Positions 20,424 through 30,999 of a stretch of DNA of 64,000 bases are shown here, piece by piece. The translations under genes and the position numbers were made by a program. Under the pieces are notes generated by a model that was not told the DNA's origin, did not search any database, and saw only the letters and a program-made list of their open reading frames with translations. This DNA comes from Oscillospiraceae bacterium (lineage in GTDB: Bacteria; Bacillota; Clostridia; Oscillospirales; Ruminococcaceae), in the NCBI GenBank assembly GCA_021201235.1, contig JAJQFI010000024.1, positions 1 to 64,000 on the forward strand, in the 5' to 3' direction. How positions within the stretch are numbered: the stretch's first letter is position 1; every line of letters starts with the position of its first letter.

Positions 20424-21458
20424 ATGGCTGTCAGAAAAGTCAAAATCGGAAATCTAATGCTCGGTGACGGCAGAATTTACGTCCAGTCGATGCTCAATAC
20501 CAGAGCCGATGACATAGAGGGAAGCGTTAAACAAGCTGTAGCTCTTGAAAAAGCCGGTTGTGAGATAATCAGGGCATCTATTCCCAACGAAGAAGCCCTT
20601 GCGCTTATTCCGGCAATCAAAAACGAGATTTCTGTTCCCCTTGTTGCTGATATTCATTTCAACTATCGCCTTGCAATCGCCGCCTGTGAAAGAGGCATTG
20701 ACAAGATAAGAATCAATCCAGGAAACATCGGTGATATGGATAAAGTCAAGGCGGTTGCCGATTGTTGCAGAAGTCATGATGTTCCGATAAGAATCGGCGT
20801 TAATTCCGGTTCACTCGAGAAAGATATTCTTGCGAAATACGGCTCTCCGACTCCCGAAGCCCTCTGTGAAAGCGCAATGAAGCATATTGAGCTTCTTGAA
20901 AGATTCGATTTCAATGACATCGTCGTCTCTATCAAATCCTCTGACGTCAGACGCAATATTGCCGCCTATCGGCTTATGCGAGAGATGACTGACTATCCGC
21001 TTCACTTGGGAGTAACCGAAGCCGGTACATATAACATGGGACTTGTCAAGTCCTCAATCGGAATCGGTTCGCTTCTGGCAGACGGAATAGGGGAAACTAT
21101 AAGAGTATCCCTTACTGACGACCCTGTCAAGGAAGTAGAAGCCGGAATCTCGATTCTGAAAGCTCTGAATTTAAGAGGCGGAGTCAAGCTTGTTTCCTGT
21201 CCGACCTGCGGCAGGACAAAGATAGATTTGATTTCGCTTGCAAATAAGGTTGAAAAGGCTCTTGCAAATGTCGATAAAGACATAACGGTTGCAGTTATGG
21301 GATGTGTTGTAAACGGTCCCGGTGAGGCAAGAGAAGCCGATATCGGACTGGCGGGAGGAGACGGCTCGGTCGTCATCTTCAAAAAGGACGAAATTATAGG
21401 AAAGTATTCCGAGGAGGACGCATTCACGGCTCTTCTCGGTGAAATAGACAAGCTTTGA
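20424..21458 (+). CDS. ispG: 4-hydroxy-3-methylbut-2-enyl diphosphate synthase (flavodoxin)
   Basis: VQSMLNT; INPGNIG; SCPTCGR ... GCVVNGPGEAREADIG. Confidence 0.96.
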   Translation: MAVRKVKIGNLMLGDGRIYVQSMLNTRADDIEGSVKQAVALEKAGCEIIRASIPNEEALALIPAIKNEISVPLVADIHFNYRLAIAACERGIDKIRINPGNIGDMDKVKAVADCCRSHDVPIRIGVNSGSLEKDILAKYGSPTPEALCESAMKHIELLERFDFNDIVVSIKSSDVRRNIAAYRLMREMTDYPLHLGVTEAGTYNMGLVKSSIGIGSLLADGIGETIRVSLTDDPVKEVEAGISILKALNLRGGVKLVSCPTCGRTKIDLISLANKVEKALANVDKDITVAVMGCVVNGPGEAREADIGLAGGDGSVVIFKKDEIIGKYSEEDAFTALLGEIDKL

Positions 21459-21485
21459 ACATAGGAGCGAAGGAACGGTGTGTAA

Positions 21486-24400
21486 ATGGGCTTCAAAACA
21501 GTAGGCGACTTTTTCAGCGCATACGGAAATATAATACCCGAGTCGATTAAATCAGGAGAGATTCAGAGACTTGGCTTCTCTAAAGACCACACAAAGGTTG
21601 CTGTTGTGGTCAAGTTTTCATGCTCTGTAACATCAGCCGACCTTGAAGCCTTTGAATACGGTCTCAAGCGTGCCCTCGGCATCAATGAAGTTTATATAAG
21701 CCCGCGATTTGAGCCTCATATGCTCACTGAAGAAATGATGCCTACGGTTATTTCCGAGCTCAAAAAGCGTCTTCCCGTGAATGGCTTCTTCGACGGAGCG
21801 GATTATAAGCTTGACGGTGATGTCCTTAAAATTAACTTAAAGAATTCCGGCGAAAACTTTATCAAGAATGCCGGTGTAACCGATGTGCTTCCAAAGATTA
21901 TAAATTCGTGGTTCTCAAGAAATATAACAGTCGAGATTACCGGCGATTCTCAGCCTGTCGGCGAGGCTCCTGTGCCCGAATTTAATGCTCCTTCGCGTGA
22001 TGCAGAGCTTGACAAGCTTGTCAGCGAGCGTATGGTCGCCGCTCCGAGCCAGAAAAAAGATAAATCTTACTCTATCCCGACAGATACATACAAAATTGAA
22101 CCGCCGTCGGACGATATTTTGCCGGAGGCTACTCTTATAATGGGCAAGCGTATCACCGGCAAGATTGAAATCATGCCGATTCCGGAGGTTTATAATGCCG
22201 CCGTAAACACAAAGACTACTGTTTTGGGCGATATTTTCGACATAGATTCCCGTGCCACCAAGGACAATAAGCGCCTCATAATCACAGTCAAGATGACCGA
22301 TTATAAGAGCTCAATAGTCGTTAAGGTAATCGAGCTTACTGCCAAGGGTGAAGCGTTGCTTGAAATGCTCAAAAAAGGCATGACGGTAATAATCAACGGC
22401 GACATAACTTTCGATACATATGACAACGAGACGAACATCAAGCCTCGCGATATAAGCGCAGTTTCAAGAGTTAAGAGAACCGACAATGCTCCGGTAAAGC
22501 GTGTTGAGCTTCACTGTCATTCCAATATGTCCATCATGGATGGAATAGCCCCTTCGAATGAGATTGTAAGGCGCGCCTACAACTGGGGAATGCCAGCAAT
22601 CGCAATCACCGACTACGGCGTTGTTCAGGGCTTCCCTGACGCTATGTACGAGGTTGACAAGATCCGCAAGGAAGGCGGCAATTTCAAGGTTATATACGGC
22701 GTTGAAGCCTACCAGGTGAACGACGAGACAAACATCTACTTTGGTCACGATGAAAGAAAGCTCACAGATGAGTTTATCGTCTTCGACCTTGAAATCACGG
22801 GACTTTCAGCTGTAACCGAAAAGATAATCGAAATCGGCGCTGTCCAGGTCAAGGGCTTGCAGGTAGTCGAGAGAATGGATACCTTCGTCAATCCCGGAAG
22901 GCATATTCCATCCCGTATCACCGAGCTGACCAGTATAAATGACAGCATGGTAGCGGATGCCCCTAACGAAGACGAGGCTCTCGACCAGTTTATGAAGTTC
23001 TGCGGAGATAATCCGGTTCTGATTGCACATAACGCGTCTTTTGATACTTCGTTCATCAAAACTGCCGTTAAGCGTTGCGGAAAGAAATTCGATTTTTCGT
23101 ACTTGGATACCGTCGCTATGTCAAGAGCGATGCTACCGCATCTGGGAAAATTCACGCTTGACTATGTAGCGAAAAATCTTGGCTTGGGCGATTTCCATCA
23201 CCACAGAGCCTGCGATGATGCCGAGATCAATGCCGGCATATTCATGAAGCTCTCGGAAAGGCTTCTTGAGAAGGATAAAGACCTAACTATAGAGGGCGTG
23301 AACGCCGCCGTCGCCAAAACCGATACTTCAAAGCTTCCGACGTTCCATCAGACAATCATTGCCAAGGACAAAGTCGGGCTTAAGAATCTTTACATACTTA
23401 TATCCGACTCAAATCTTAAATATTATCATAAGACCCCAAGAATCCCGAAGTCTGAACTAATCAAGCACCGTGAAGGGCTCATAGTCGGCTCTGCCTGCGA
23501 GGGAGGGGAGCTCTTCAGGGCGGTATTCCAAGGCAAGCCTTGGGACGAGCTTTGCGAAATTGCCCGGTTCTATGACTATCTTGAAATCCAGCCTATTGAG
23601 AATAATGCGTTTATGCTCAACGACGGCAGTGTCACAAGTGAAGAACAATTAGAAGAGTTCAATCGAACTATAGTCAAGCTCGGCGAGGAGCTTTCGATTC
23701 CTGTTGTCGCAACGGGAGATGTTCATTTCCTCGATGCCTCAGACGCTATCTATCGTTCTATTCTTACAGGTGTTACCCATACGCCTTCAAGCGTTCCATC
23801 TCCTCTTTACCTGAAGACAACCGACGAAATGCTTGCTGATTTTGCATATCTCGGTGAGGAAAAGGCATATGAGGTTGTAGTCACCAATTCCAATCTCATC
23901 GCCGATATGACCGACCCGGACTTAAGAGCTTTCCCGAAGGGCACATTCACGCCTCATATCGACGGTGCGGACGAAGAGCTCGTTGAAATCTGCCAGAGAA
24001 GAGCCCGTGAAATCTATGGCGATCCTCTTCCTGAAATTGTTTCGAAGCGTCTTGATAAAGAGCTTGATTCAATCATCAAGCACGGCTTCGCTGTTCTCTA
24101 TGTCATTGCAAAAAGACTTGTCGCAAATTCCGTTGAGCACGGCTATCAGGTCGGCTCCCGTGGTTCGGTAGGTTCATCATTCGTAGCATCTATGGCGGGA
24201 ATATCCGAGGTAAATCCTCTTGTTCCGCACTATGTCTGCCCAAAGTGCAAACACTCCGAATTCTTCACTAACGGTGAAATCGGTTCGGGCTTTGACCTTC
24301 CCGAGAAGAATTGCCCTGAATGCGGTACACCCATGCACCGTGACGGTCACGACATTCCGTTCGAAACGTTCCTTGGCTTCAACGGCGACAAATCTCCAGA

Positions 24401-25823
24401 TATCGACCTTAACTTCTCAGGAGACTATCAGGCGAGTGCGCATAAGTACACAGAAGAGCTTTTCGGCTCAGACAAGGTATTCAAAGCGGGAACTATTTCG
24501 ACTGTTGCAGGCAAGACCGCTTATGGCTATGTCATGCGCTATATGGAAAACAAGGGCATCAAGCTTCCGACTGCCGAAATAGAGCGGCTTGCAAAGGGCT
24601 GTACCGGCACAAAGCGCACAACCGGTCAGCACCCGGGCGGAATGGTCGTTATCCCGAGCGAATACGACGTTTATGATTTTACACCCGTTCAGCATCCGGC
24701 GGATAAAGCCGATTCCGATATTGTCACCACGCACTTTGACTTCAACTCTCTTCATGATACCATCCTGAAGCTTGACGAGCTCGGGCATGATGTTCCGACG
24801 CTTTATAAGTATCTTGAAGACATGACCGGCACCGTCATCACCGAAACCCCGATGAGTGACCCGGCTGTTTATTCACTGTTTACATCTCCCGAAGCATTGG
24901 GAGTTAATGAAGAGGAAATTTTCTGCAACACAGGTACACTTGGAATCCCCGAAATGGGCACCGGATTTGTCCGTGGAATGCTTAAGGAATGTAAGCCGAA
25001 AACCTTCTCCGACCTTCTCCAGATTTCCGGACTTTCCCACGGAACCGACGTATGGCTCGGTAATGCCTCCGAGCTTATCAAGAACGGCACCTGCACCATC
25101 GACCAGGTTATAGGAACGCGTGACAGTATAATGACCTATCTCATTTATCACGGCATCGATCCGAGTCTCTCGTTCAAGATAATGGAGATAGTCAGAAAGG
25201 GCAATGCGCCGAAGCTTCTGACTGACGAGATGAAGCAGACGATGCGCGACCACGACGTTCCTGAATGGTACATCGACAGCTGTATGAAGATAAAGTACAT
25301 GTTCCCGAAGGCTCATGCCGCGGCATATGTTACCGCCGCAATCCGTCTCAGTTGGTATAAGGTTCACTATCCGTTGGAATTCTATGCCGCAATCTTCACT
25401 GTCCGAGGAGAAGATTTCGATGCAGAAACCGCTGTCAGAGGCAAACGTGCCGCCAAGAATAAGATTGAAGAGTATCGTCAGAAAGGCGACCGCACCGATA
25501 AGGAAGACGGCGTACTTGATACCCTCATGATTATAAACGAGGCTCTCTGCCGCGGAATTGAATTCCTGCCGGTTGATATACATAAATCCCACTACAAGAT
25601 TTATCAGATAGAGGACGGAAAAATCAGACTGCCCTTTATCTCCGTAGCCGGAGTAGGCGAGAGTGCGGCTCTTGCCATCTATGAGGCGGCACAGAACAGT
25701 AACTTCATAACAGTTGAAGAATTCAGAAGTCAGGCGGGTGTTTCGAAGTCGACCATCGACTTACTTGTGGCACTCGGTGCGTTCGGCGATATGCCTCTCG
25801 AATCTCAGATGACGTTGTTTTAA
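21486..25823 (+). CDS. polC: DNA polymerase III subunit alpha, PolC type (exonuclease-containing)
   Basis: 1445 aa; PHP domain ([13 protein letters not shown]), DEDD exonuclease (DLEITGL...HNASFD), zinc motif ([10 protein letters not shown]...CPECGTPM), polymerase [15 protein letters not shown]. Confidence 0.97.
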   Translation: MGFKTVGDFFSAYGNIIPESIKSGEIQRLGFSKDHTKVAVVVKFSCSVTSADLEAFEYGLKRALGINEVYISPRFEPHMLTEEMMPTVISELKKRLPVNGFFDGADYKLDGDVLKINLKNSGENFIKNAGVTDVLPKIINSWFSRNITVEITGDSQPVGEAPVPEFNAPSRDAELDKLVSERMVAAPSQKKDKSYSIPTDTYKIEPPSDDILPEATLIMGKRITGKIEIMPIPEVYNAAVNTKTTVLGDIFDIDSRATKDNKRLIITVKMTDYKSSIVVKVIELTAKGEALLEMLKKGMTVIINGDITFDTYDNETNIKPRDISAVSRVKRTDNAPVKRVELHCHSNMSIMDGIAPSNEIVRRAYNWGMPAIAITDYGVVQGFPDAMYEVDKIRKEGGNFKVIYGVEAYQVNDETNIYFGHDERKLTDEFIVFDLEITGLSAVTEKIIEIGAVQVKGLQVVERMDTFVNPGRHIPSRITELTSINDSMVADAPNEDEALDQFMKFCGDNPVLIAHNASFDTSFIKTAVKRCGKKFDFSYLDTVAMSRAMLPHLGKFTLDYVAKNLGLGDFHHHRACDDAEINAGIFMKLSERLLEKDKDLTIEGVNAAVAKTDTSKLPTFHQTIIAKDKVGLKNLYILISDSNLKYYHKTPRIPKSELIKHREGLIVGSACEGGELFRAVFQGKPWDELCEIARFYDYLEIQPIENNAFMLNDGSVTSEEQLEEFNRTIVKLGEELSIPVVATGDVHFLDASDAIYRSILTGVTHTPSSVPSPLYLKTTDEMLADFAYLGEEKAYEVVVTNSNLIADMTDPDLRAFPKGTFTPHIDGADEELVEICQRRAREIYGDPLPEIVSKRLDKELDSIIKHGFAVLYVIAKRLVANSVEHGYQVGSRGSVGSSFVASMAGISEVNPLVPHYVCPKCKHSEFFTNGEIGSGFDLPEKNCPECGTPMHRDGHDIPFETFLGFNGDKSPDIDLNFSGDYQASAHKYTEELFGSDKVFKAGTISTVAGKTAYGYVMRYMENKGIKLPTAEIERLAKGCTGTKRTTGQHPGGMVVIPSEYDVYDFTPVQHPADKADSDIVTTHFDFNSLHDTILKLDELGHDVPTLYKYLEDMTGTVITETPMSDPAVYSLFTSPEALGVNEEEIFCNTGTLGIPEMGTGFVRGMLKECKPKTFSDLLQISGLSHGTDVWLGNASELIKNGTCTIDQVIGTRDSIMTYLIYHGIDPSLSFKIMEIVRKGNAPKLLTDEMKQTMRDHDVPEWYIDSCMKIKYMFPKAHAAAYVTAAIRLSWYKVHYPLEFYAAIFTVRGEDFDAETAVRGKRAAKNKIEEYRQKGDRTDKEDGVLDTLMIINEALCRGIEFLPVDIHKSHYKIYQIEDGKIRLPFISVAGVGESAALAIYEAAQNSNFITVEEFRSQAGVSKSTIDLLVALGAFGDMPLESQMTLF

Positions 25824-25830
25824 ACTATAA

Positions 25831-25873
25831 GTACAGGGCGTTACCATATAGGTTCTCGTCCTGTATTTTTTTG
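25831..25873 (+). terminator. Rho-independent terminator after polC
   Basis: tacagggcg...cgtcctgtattttttt. Confidence 0.7.
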
Positions 25874-25961
25874 CGTCGAAATCATCAGTCACTAAAACTC
25901 CCATATCCGAATAATATGTAGAGAAGTTTCATAACTTTAATACTTAATAGGAGGATATACA

Positions 25962-26738
25962 ATGGCTGATTTCGGATCTAACCCATATGGCTTCAAGGAA
26001 GCGGTAACCATTGAAGCTCAGCGGATATTCGACAGTTGCTCCGACAGGGATTGCCTTGAGGACCTGGAAGTCTCGTTCGCGGATTTTGAGTCTATCAAGC
26101 TTATGAACGAGGCAAATTACGCGAAGGCAAGATGCGCTGAGGTGACAAGCGTATACTTCTCGATTGAGCCGATACCGTTCAATAAAGGCTTCTACTCGGT
26201 CGACATTACTTACACCTTCAACGTTGAAATCGACCTTGCGGCTTCGGCGTCTTCACCGGCTGAAACCGTTACGGGAACCGCAACGTTCACAAAGAAGGTA
26301 ATTCTCTACGGAAGCGATGGAGGCACCAAATACTTTACCTCGAGCGACAACGGAGCAGTAACATCGACCGGTTGCAGCTACAGCAATCCGCCGAAGGCAA
26401 CTTTGGCAGTCGCCGACCCGATTGTTCTCGGCATCCGCCTCGTCGCCGTCCCATCACCGGCTTGTATCATGGACACAGGTGTGGAGAATGCCGTACTCTC
26501 GGCTTCAAGAAAGGCTATATATGTAACGCTTGGCGTGTTCTCGATAGTCTCTCTTGCAAGGACAGTGCCCATCATGGTTCCGTCTTACGACTATTCTGTA
26601 CCGAGCAAGGAATGTGTTTCCAACACTGAAAGTCCCTGCGAGCTGTTCGAGAAAATCAGTTTCCCGTCAAACGAATTCTTCCCGAAGAGCCTTGAGGATG
26701 CCACCTGCGGCTGTCAGACTTCCGCCTCGAACGACTGA
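25962..26738 (+). CDS. Conserved-looking Cys-containing protein of unknown function
   Basis: 258 aa with a strong SD (AGGAGG); Cys motifs DSCSDRDCLEDL and TCGCQTS at opposite ends; no signal peptide. Confidence 0.65.
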   Translation: MADFGSNPYGFKEAVTIEAQRIFDSCSDRDCLEDLEVSFADFESIKLMNEANYAKARCAEVTSVYFSIEPIPFNKGFYSVDITYTFNVEIDLAASASSPAETVTGTATFTKKVILYGSDGGTKYFTSSDNGAVTSTGCSYSNPPKATLAVADPIVLGIRLVAVPSPACIMDTGVENAVLSASRKAIYVTLGVFSIVSLARTVPIMVPSYDYSVPSKECVSNTESPCELFEKISFPSNEFFPKSLEDATCGCQTSASND

Positions 26739-26766
26739 AAACAATGAAGGAATAATAAAACGCCCG

Positions 26767-26795
26767 CCTCAGTCATATTATTTGACTGAGGTGAG
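26767..26795 (+). promoter_or_regulatory. Hairpin whose 3' arm overlaps the SD of the YlmC/YmxH-type gene
   Basis: cctcagtca-tattatt-tgactgagg (26767-26791) overlapping gaggtgag (26788-26795), then ttttt, then ATG 26801. Confidence 0.55.
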
Positions 26796-26800
26796 TTTTT

Positions 26801-27124
26801 ATGAAATGCACATTGACTGAGCTTAAGCACAAAGAGATTATAGAAACGAAAACCGGCACCATGCTCGGGAAAATCAGTGATATAGAAATTAACACCGACG
26901 ACGCTTCTGTGGTCTCGGTAATAGTCTACGGAAGACCGAGGCTCTTCGGCATCCTGGGAAGAGACAGCGATATGATAATCAAATACTCAGATATTGATTT
27001 AGTGGGGCGGGACGCCGTTTTAATCTCCTCCGAAGAAAAGCTCTCCTGGCGCGACCAACAACCCCGCCTCGGCTTCATAGGAAAGCAGACACCCGACAGC
27101 GAATCCCAGACAGCATTTGCATAA
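26801..27124 (+). CDS. YlmC/YmxH-family PRC-barrel protein
   Basis: ELKHKEIIETKTGTMLGKISDIEINTDDASVVSVIVYGRPRLFGILGRDSDMIIKYSDIDLVGRDAVLI is typical of the sporulation-associated YlmC/YmxH family. Confidence 0.8.
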   Translation: MKCTLTELKHKEIIETKTGTMLGKISDIEINTDDASVVSVIVYGRPRLFGILGRDSDMIIKYSDIDLVGRDAVLISSEEKLSWRDQQPRLGFIGKQTPDSESQTAFA

Positions 27125-27129
27125 TCATT

Positions 27130-27163
27130 AAGACCGAGCAGAACTCAGGCTCGGTCTTATTTT
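27130..27163 (+). terminator. Rho-independent terminator
   Basis: aagaccgag-cagaactcagg-ctcggtctt-attttaa. Confidence 0.7.
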
Positions 27164-27185
27164 AAGAGTTTTCTTTCCGCTTGTA

Positions 27186-27214
27186 TTGACAACTTCCGAC
27201 AATAAGTTTATAAT
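27186..27214 (+). promoter_or_regulatory. Consensus sigma-A promoter
   Basis: TTGACA (27186-27191)-N17-TATAAT (27209-27214). Confidence 0.8.
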
Positions 27215-27230
27215 TAGTTCATAAACATTG
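27202..27230 (+). repeat. Duplicated promoter/leader element, copy A
   Basis: ATAAGTTTATAATTAGTTCATAAACATT, near-identical to 27874-27900. Confidence 0.75.
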
Positions 27231-27271
27231 GTACCATTATGGACGAAAAAACAATCAGGAGTGATGCGCAG

Positions 27272-27877
27272 GTGGCTAATTCTTATTACATCATAAACAC
27301 TAACCGAGATTGCTACATAAGCTTGGACGAAAGCGGAATACTTGGTGTAACCACGAATATCGAAAAAGCTCATAAGTTTTCTTCTTCAAAGAAAGCTTGG
27401 AATTTCATAGCGACCAATATAGCTCAGGATAAGCGTGACACTTGGCATGTTGAGATGAAGGACCCTAGTCAGCTACACATCACACTGAAGTCTGTTCCGG
27501 ATATTGCTCCTGAAGACAGGATAGACTGGGATGAAGCTCTCAGGAATATAGGCGATACATATCTTAAAATTTCTAACTACAAGGATGCTCTCTGCAAACA
27601 ACTCAGCCGCCTCGACAGCGAGCAATGTGACATTTTGCATGCCTGTGAGTTCTACACCTGCAACGTAGTCGAAGGTTACAAACTCTACAAAATGCTTCAT
27701 GACCTTCGTATCAAGCGAAGATGGGTAAAAGACGAAATCAAGCGAGCTGAAGCAATTCTCACAAAGAATTACTCCGAGGTAATGTCCGGCGAAATTCAAT
27801 CAAGTTTCAGTGCAGTTGATAATCAGCAATACACGCCGAGGGTGCTGAAGGAACTGTTTGAAGAGAATCAGAAATAA
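27272..27877 (+). CDS. Hypothetical protein, helical C-terminal half
   Basis: About 200 aa; GTG 27272 follows AGGAG (ORF track begins at 27239); N-terminal YYIINTNRDCYISLDESG, later LDSEQCDILHACEFYTCNVVEGYKLYKMLHDLRIKRRWVKDEI. Confidence 0.6.
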   Translation: MANSYYIINTNRDCYISLDESGILGVTTNIEKAHKFSSSKKAWNFIATNIAQDKRDTWHVEMKDPSQLHITLKSVPDIAPEDRIDWDEALRNIGDTYLKISNYKDALCKQLSRLDSEQCDILHACEFYTCNVVEGYKLYKMLHDLRIKRRWVKDEIKRAEAILTKNYSEVMSGEIQSSFSAVDNQQYTPRVLKELFEENQK

Positions 27878-27900
27878 GTTTATAATAGCTCATAAACATT
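27874..27900 (+). repeat. Duplicated promoter/leader element, copy B
   Basis: ATAAGTTTATAATAGCTCATAAACATT; TTGAAG-N17-TATAAT promoter embedded at the end of the preceding ORF. Confidence 0.75.
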
Positions 27901-27936
27901 CGTGTCGCTATAGATGAAAAAATAGGAGAGGTGACC

Positions 27937-28683
27937 ATGTTCAACTGGAGTTCAGACCAATACTTAAAATTCAAAGCTCAAAGAACCCAACCGGCGATAG
28001 ACTTGGCTAAAAGAATAGAGGATAGAAATCCTCGGACAGTTCTTGACATCGGTTGCGGTCCCGGGAATAGTACGACGGTGCTTAAGGCTGTTTTTCCTGA
28101 TGCTCGTATTTTTGGAATTGACACTTCGCAGGATATGATAGACAAGGCAAAGAGAGCTTATCCTGATATTGATTTCGATTTGGGAGACGCAAGAGAAATT
28201 GCTGATAAATACGATTTATTATTTTCAAATGCTTGCTTGCAGTGGATTCCAAACCATAAAGAACTTATTCCATATCTCATGAGTAAGCTTAATGACGGCG
28301 GAGCGCTTGCTGTACAGATTCCGATGAACGGGGAAGAGCAGCTGTTCAGGATTATAAAAGACGTTGTTTCGGAATTTAAACTGAATAGTGTTTCAAGGCA
28401 GTGGACGCTTAATCCGGATGAATATTACGAGATTTTATCCGGATGTTCGGATAACTTTAAGATTTGGGAGACAGTCTATTATCATGATTTGCCAAATCAC
28501 GAAGCATTGCTCGAATGGGTCAAGGGCACTCATATACGCCCGTATCTGGCACTGCTTAGTGAAGATGATGGTTTGGAATTTGAGAATGAAATTCTCAAGA
28601 GAGTCAGGAAAACTTATTCCGTTATGAGTGATGGTAAAGTAGTCTTGCGGTTCAGAAGATTTTTCTTTACAGCTGAGAAATAA
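27937..28683 (+). CDS. Trans-aconitate 2-methyltransferase-like SAM-dependent methyltransferase
   Basis: FNWSSDQYLKFKAQRTQPAIDLAKRI; VLDIGCGPGNST; SNACLQWIPNH; start GTG 27931 or ATG 27937. Confidence 0.85.
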   Translation: MFNWSSDQYLKFKAQRTQPAIDLAKRIEDRNPRTVLDIGCGPGNSTTVLKAVFPDARIFGIDTSQDMIDKAKRAYPDIDFDLGDAREIADKYDLLFSNACLQWIPNHKELIPYLMSKLNDGGALAVQIPMNGEEQLFRIIKDVVSEFKLNSVSRQWTLNPDEYYEILSGCSDNFKIWETVYYHDLPNHEALLEWVKGTHIRPYLALLSEDDGLEFENEILKRVRKTYSVMSDGKVVLRFRRFFFTAEK

Positions 28684-28757
28684 CCACTTTACAACTTGTC
28701 TTTACGATGTTATAATATGCGTTACTGAAAACATATACCCACACGGAGGTTACCAAT

Positions 28758-30959
28758 ATGACAAAAGCTATGGAAATACTTAATAGTCTCACCCTTGAAG
28801 AAAAGGCGTCTCTGACGTCCGGCAAGGACTGTTGGAGGACGGTTGACGTTGAGGGGAAGCTCGAAAGCATTATGATGAGCGACGGTCCTCATGGCTTGAG
28901 GAAAGAGGAAAACGGCGGGACTGTGGCGGCGACTTGCTTTCCGTCAAGTGCGACTGTTGCAAACAGCTGGGATGAGGACTTGATTTATAAGATTGGCGAG
29001 GCTCTCGGCGAAGAATGCCTTGCAAACGATGTTCAGGTCATTCTGGGACCGGGAGTCAATATCAAGAGATCTCCTCTTTGCGGCAGAAACTTTGAATACT
29101 TCTCGGAAGACCCGCTTCTTGCTACAAAAATGGCTTCCGGACATATAAGGGGAGTGCAGTCAAAGGGAGTTGGAGCCTGCATCAAGCACTTTGCCGCCAA
29201 CAATCAGGAAACCGACCGCTTCTCAGTCAATGCGGTTATTGATGAGAGAACCTTAAGAGAGATTTATCTTTCAAGCTTCGAGGAAGCCATCAAAGAAGCT
29301 AAGCCCTGGATGATAATGTCCGCATACAACCGCCTTAACGGTGATTATTGCTCCGAAAACAAATATCTCCTCACCGATGTTCTTCGTGATGATTGGGGAT
29401 ATGAGGGCGTAGTCGTTTCCGACTGGGGAGCCGCAAACGAACCGGTAGATGGAGTTAAAGCCGGTCTCGATATTCGCATGCCCGGACCCGTTCCGTCGGC
29501 GGACGCCGCTATAGTCGAGGCTGTGAAATCCGGTAAACTCTCTATGGACGAGCTCGACAAGAACGTCCTGAGAATAATTGAGCTCGTAGAGAAGGGAATT
29601 GCCGGCAGAATTGCTGATTATAAAACTGATATGACAGCCCACAATGAGCTCGCCATGAGAGCCGCCGAAGAAAGCGCAGTTCTGCTTAAGAACAACAATA
29701 ACGTCCTGCCTTTTGACAAGTCCGACAAGATAGCGCTCATTGGTGCCTTTGCCGAGGAAATCCGCTATCAGGGCGGAGGAAGTAGCTGTGTCAATGCAAC
29801 CGAGGTCTTGAATCTGTTGCAGGCTTTTGACGACAAGACTATCGACTATACATATGCCAGAGGCTTTAAAACAGAATACGACTCAATCGACGATAATCTT
29901 GTTTCGGAAGCTGTTGCGGTTGCCGAGAAGTCAGATAAAATTGTAATGTGCATGGGTTTGCCTTTCAGAATGGAAAGCGAAGGCTTTGACAGATGGACAA
30001 TGTCTCTGCCATTGAATCAGATTGAACTCTTCAATAAGCTTTCTGCACTCGACAAACCGATTGTAATCATTCTCTTCCAAGGTTCACCCGTAGAGATGGA
30101 ATGGAGTGGGAATGCCGATTCAATACTTGCAATGTACACCGGAGGACAGGCAGTCGCAAAGGCTTGCGTAAATCTCCTGTTCGGCGACGCAGTGCCCTGC
30201 GGAAAGCTCTCCGAAACTTGGGCTCTCAAGCTCGAAAACAATCCTACTGCTCTCAGCTTCCCCGAAAAGGGAACCGCAACCTATAGCGAAGGCGTATACG
30301 TCGGCTACAGATACTATGACAAGAAAAAGCTTGATGTCATGTACCCCTTCGGCTACGGTCTCAGCTATACTGATTTTGAGTACAGCGACCTGAAGCTTTC
30401 GGCAACCGATATTTCCGAATCCGATTCGCTCGAGGTCAGCTTCAAAGTTAAAAATACCGGCAGTGTCGCCGGAAAAGAAATATGCGAGCTCTATGTCGAG
30501 CCGACCTATCCGTCTGTTTCAAGACCTATAAGAGAACTCAAAGGCTTCAAGAAGATTTATCTTGAACCCGGTGAGGAAAAGACCGTCACAATGACCCTTG
30601 ACAAGCGCAGTTTCGCTTACTACGATGTCGAATCCCACGACTGGCAGGTTGACACCACCGTCTATAATATTCTTGTCGGTCCGTCATCAAGAGACTTGCC
30701 GCTTAAGGCTTCAGTCAAAGTCAACAGCTTGCGCACAAGCAAAACTTTCTTCACGACCGATTCACGAGTATATGAGCTCAATGCCAATCCAGTCTCGAAA
30801 GAAGCTCTGGATAAACTTCTTACGGAAGATCTTAAGCTCGACATATCTGCACTTTCGATAGATTTACCGCTTTCAAAGCTCGTCGGCTTTAGTGGTGGAA
30901 TCCTCAGCGTAGATATGCTCGATAAGTTTGTAGCGGAGCTTAATGAGAAAATCAAGTAA
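28758..30959 (+). CDS. Glycoside hydrolase family 3 (beta-glucosidase-like), cytoplasmic
   Basis: 733 aa without signal peptide; SDGPHGLRKE; GRNFEYFSEDP; nucleophile region EGVVVSDWGA; FnIII-like C-terminus. Confidence 0.93.
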   Translation: MTKAMEILNSLTLEEKASLTSGKDCWRTVDVEGKLESIMMSDGPHGLRKEENGGTVAATCFPSSATVANSWDEDLIYKIGEALGEECLANDVQVILGPGVNIKRSPLCGRNFEYFSEDPLLATKMASGHIRGVQSKGVGACIKHFAANNQETDRFSVNAVIDERTLREIYLSSFEEAIKEAKPWMIMSAYNRLNGDYCSENKYLLTDVLRDDWGYEGVVVSDWGAANEPVDGVKAGLDIRMPGPVPSADAAIVEAVKSGKLSMDELDKNVLRIIELVEKGIAGRIADYKTDMTAHNELAMRAAEESAVLLKNNNNVLPFDKSDKIALIGAFAEEIRYQGGGSSCVNATEVLNLLQAFDDKTIDYTYARGFKTEYDSIDDNLVSEAVAVAEKSDKIVMCMGLPFRMESEGFDRWTMSLPLNQIELFNKLSALDKPIVIILFQGSPVEMEWSGNADSILAMYTGGQAVAKACVNLLFGDAVPCGKLSETWALKLENNPTALSFPEKGTATYSEGVYVGYRYYDKKKLDVMYPFGYGLSYTDFEYSDLKLSATDISESDSLEVSFKVKNTGSVAGKEICELYVEPTYPSVSRPIRELKGFKKIYLEPGEEKTVTMTLDKRSFAYYDVESHDWQVDTTVYNILVGPSSRDLPLKASVKVNSLRTSKTFFTTDSRVYELNANPVSKEALDKLLTEDLKLDISALSIDLPLSKLVGFSGGILSVDMLDKFVAELNEKIK

Positions 30960-30966
30960 TATAAAA

Positions 30967-30999
30967 AACGAGGTAGTTCCCACTACCTCGTTAATTTTT
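30967..30999. terminator. Bidirectional terminator between convergent GH3 and gtrA
   Basis: aacgaggtag-ttccca-ctacctcgtt flanked by A and T runs. Confidence 0.8.

Noticed and set aside
24873-25592. 239-aa minus-strand ORF inside polC
   Set aside because: Antisense to a conserved core gene; no SD or domain evidence.
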